A stretch of DNA of 49,280 nucleotides from assembly GCA_959602875.1 (NCBI GenBank), contig CAUGVQ010000004.1, forward strand, positions 1-49,280, read 5' to 3'. The notes below the pieces were generated by a model, which saw only the letters and a program-made list of their open reading frames with translations, was not told where the DNA came from and made no database searches. Shown piece by piece: positions 48,168 to 49,280 of this stretch (position 1 is its first letter; the number at the start of each line of letters is the position of its first letter). Both the position numbers and the translations under genes were made by a program. The DNA comes from an uncultured Collinsella sp. (GTDB taxonomy: Bacteria; Actinomycetota; Coriobacteriia; Coriobacteriales; Coriobacteriaceae).

Positions 48168-48989
48168 GTGCTGAACGATCTTTATCAGATGTTGGACCCC
48201 GTCGCGTTTTCGGCGGGGCCCATCACTATCTACTGGTACGGTCTCGCCTATGTGGTGGGCACATTTCTCACGGCGGTGGTGATGTGGCGCACGCAGCGCC
48301 GCTGGGGCCTCAATATCTCGGCTGACGACCTCTCGATGGTGGTCTTTGGCGTGTTCTTTGGTCTCGTGGTGGGTGCGCGCCTGTTCTACGTCATCTTTTA
48401 CGGGGATGGGTATTACTTTGCCCACCCGCTCGAGATTTTCATGACCAATCACGGCGGAATGAGTTTTCACGGCGGTCTTGTGGGCGGCATCTTGGGCGGT
48501 GCCATCGCCTGCCGCGCCATGCATATCTCCACATGGACCATCGCCGACTTGGCCGTCATCGGCGCACCCATCGCGCTTGCGCTCGGCCGCTGCGCAAACT
48601 TTGTCAACGGTGAGCTGTGGGGCAAGCCGACCGACCTGCCGTGGGGCGTGGTCTTTGGCGGTGCGGCGGGGGATATGCCGCGCCACCCGAGTCAGCTCTA
48701 TGAGGCGGTGCTTGAGGGTATCGTGCTCTTTTGCGTGCTCTACCTGCTCAGTCGTAAGAAACCGACGCTCCCGCAGGGTACGTTTCTGGGCATCTTCCTT
48801 ATCGGCTATGGTATCGCGCGCATCCTGGTGGAGTTTGTGCGCGTGCCCGACGTGCAGCTTGGCTATCTTCTAGGCGGCGTGATCACCATGGGGCAGATTC
48901 TCAGCCTGCCGCTGGTCGTCGCAGGCATCGTGATTCTTGTTGTTGCCCTGCGTCTCAAGCGTGCCCAGAACGATTACGTGGGGGTATAA
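48168..48989 (+). CDS. lgt: Prolipoprotein diacylglyceryl transferase
   Basis: A 273-residue membrane enzyme that adds diacylglycerol to the lipobox cysteine of prolipoproteins, such as the solute-binding protein at 26277. Seen: YGLAYVVGTF, VGARLFYVIF, the HGGMSFHGGLVGGILGG segment with the essential His, the Lgt signature LGRCANFVNGELWG, RHPSQLYEAVLEG and RILVEFVRVPD. Seven membrane helices expected. Start GTG 48168 with AAGG upstream. A hairpin terminator lies 68 nt downstream. Confidence 0.95.
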   Translation: MLNDLYQMLDPVAFSAGPITIYWYGLAYVVGTFLTAVVMWRTQRRWGLNISADDLSMVVFGVFFGLVVGARLFYVIFYGDGYYFAHPLEIFMTNHGGMSFHGGLVGGILGGAIACRAMHISTWTIADLAVIGAPIALALGRCANFVNGELWGKPTDLPWGVVFGGAAGDMPRHPSQLYEAVLEGIVLFCVLYLLSRKKPTLPQGTFLGIFLIGYGIARILVEFVRVPDVQLGYLLGGVITMGQILSLPLVVAGIVILVVALRLKRAQNDYVGV

Positions 48990-49056
48990 GAGGACGGAGT
49001 TCGCTAGCGGAGTTTTACCGCCAGCCATTTGCTGAGCTACTCGGAGAACAACAAAG

Positions 49057-49109
49057 GACGGGGCGTGCCGCCCGCTACGCGTCTGCGCGGACGAGCGGCA
49101 CGCCCCGTC
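49057..49109. terminator. Bidirectional terminator after lgt
   Basis: GACGGGGCGTGCCGC (49057-49071) pairs perfectly with its complement at 49095-49109, 15 bp, 23-nt loop. On the minus strand it is followed by CTTTGTTGTTCT, on the plus strand by TTCGGTT. It serves lgt and the converging TrkA-C gene. Confidence 0.75.
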
Positions 49110-49137
49110 TTCGGTTATCGATTCGTATCGCGTGGCG

Positions 49138-49280
49138 CTACGAAAAGAGGCGCCTTAGCTCCTCGGTGCCCTCATCGGTGGTAAAGAGTACGGCTTCATC
49201 GCCGGGGGCGAGTATGGTATCGCAGTTGGGGACGGCGAGCGCCCCCTCGTTCTCGACGCCCGCCACGATGGTCTCTGCGG
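49138..49280 (-). CDS. TrkA C-terminal-domain protein, C-terminal end (5' end outside window)
   Basis: Minus-strand frame open to the window edge, giving the last 46 residues: AETIVAGVENEGALAVPN, then DTILAPGDEAVLFTTDEGTE and ELRRLFS. This matches the end of a TrkA-C (RCK_C) domain, where APGDEAVLF is the usual GDxxxVF strand. Such proteins gate or regulate potassium uptake (TrkA) or other channels. Stop is the CTA at 49138-49140 read on the minus strand. Whether this is TrkA itself cannot be told. Confidence 0.8.
   Translation of the reverse strand, partial: AETIVAGVENEGALAVPNCDTILAPGDEAVLFTTDEGTEELRRLFS

Noticed and set aside
1..49280. CRISPR arrays, rRNA genes, insertion sequences or phage genes
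   Set aside because: No regularly spaced repeat-spacer units, transposase motifs, terminal repeats flanking ORFs or rRNA sequence were seen.

Overview
The window is high-GC bacterial DNA, densely coding, with GTG starts and strong Shine-Dalgarno sites. Gene content and style suggest a member of the Coriobacteriia (Collinsella/Olsenella-like gut Actinomycetota). Pointers are the archaeal-style topoisomerase I, the stand-alone MetH activation protein, type III glutamine synthetase, an LPETG-anchored protein, an AgrC/LytTR-type signalling cluster and a SARP-type regulator. This placement is inference from gene families, not a database match.

Layout. 1-3568: 3' end of mfd, a PAT-family acetyltransferase and a cytoplasmic GH5 glycosidase. 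3755-6382: LytTR response regulator followed by two membrane proteins that each carry only half of an AgrC-type histidine kinase. 6466-7800: remnant of a sortase-anchored Ig-like protein, broken by in-frame stops. 7939-12395: recQ, a Gfo/Idh/MocA oxidoreductase and metA (acetyl-type). 12396-12665: a gap between convergent genes that holds an elaborate nested and pseudoknotted inverted-repeat structure, a likely structured RNA. 12666-17611: M16C peptidase (minus), a small membrane protein and an EamA transporter. 17754-24973: topA, then a close-packed run of zinc-ribbon/DUF4013 membrane protein, tmk, holB and ricT. 25066-27954: comF, a 380-nt leader region with a possible small ORF and strong hairpins, a solute-binding lipoprotein and long-form hpf.

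28042-32339: tight operon of degV, a 3-hydroxyisobutyrate dehydrogenase-like enzyme with a His/Cys-rich tail, a small membrane protein, a helical protein and an NAD-isocitrate dehydrogenase-like enzyme. 32414-34399: SurA-like membrane protein, YhcH-family protein and a small unknown protein. 34434-35036: two tRNA-Leu genes flanking an orphan PTS IIB (minus). 35037-38477: a 411-nt regulatory region with exactly 11-bp-spaced direct repeats, then a 1009-aa STAND/SARP-type regulator. 38482-42595: metF, MetH-activation and metH operon (minus). 42852-49280: glnN, coaX (minus), an OPT-family transporter, a NifU-like protein, lgt, and the 3' end of a TrkA-C protein (minus).

The methionine genes (metA, metF, metH and its reactivation partner) form a complete route from homoserine activation to homocysteine methylation, split over two loci. 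The tmk-holB-ricT run and recQ/mfd/topA are DNA metabolism. The most noteworthy signals are the 11-bp operator array before the SARP-type regulator, the reciprocal half-kinases, and the structured RNA candidate after metA.
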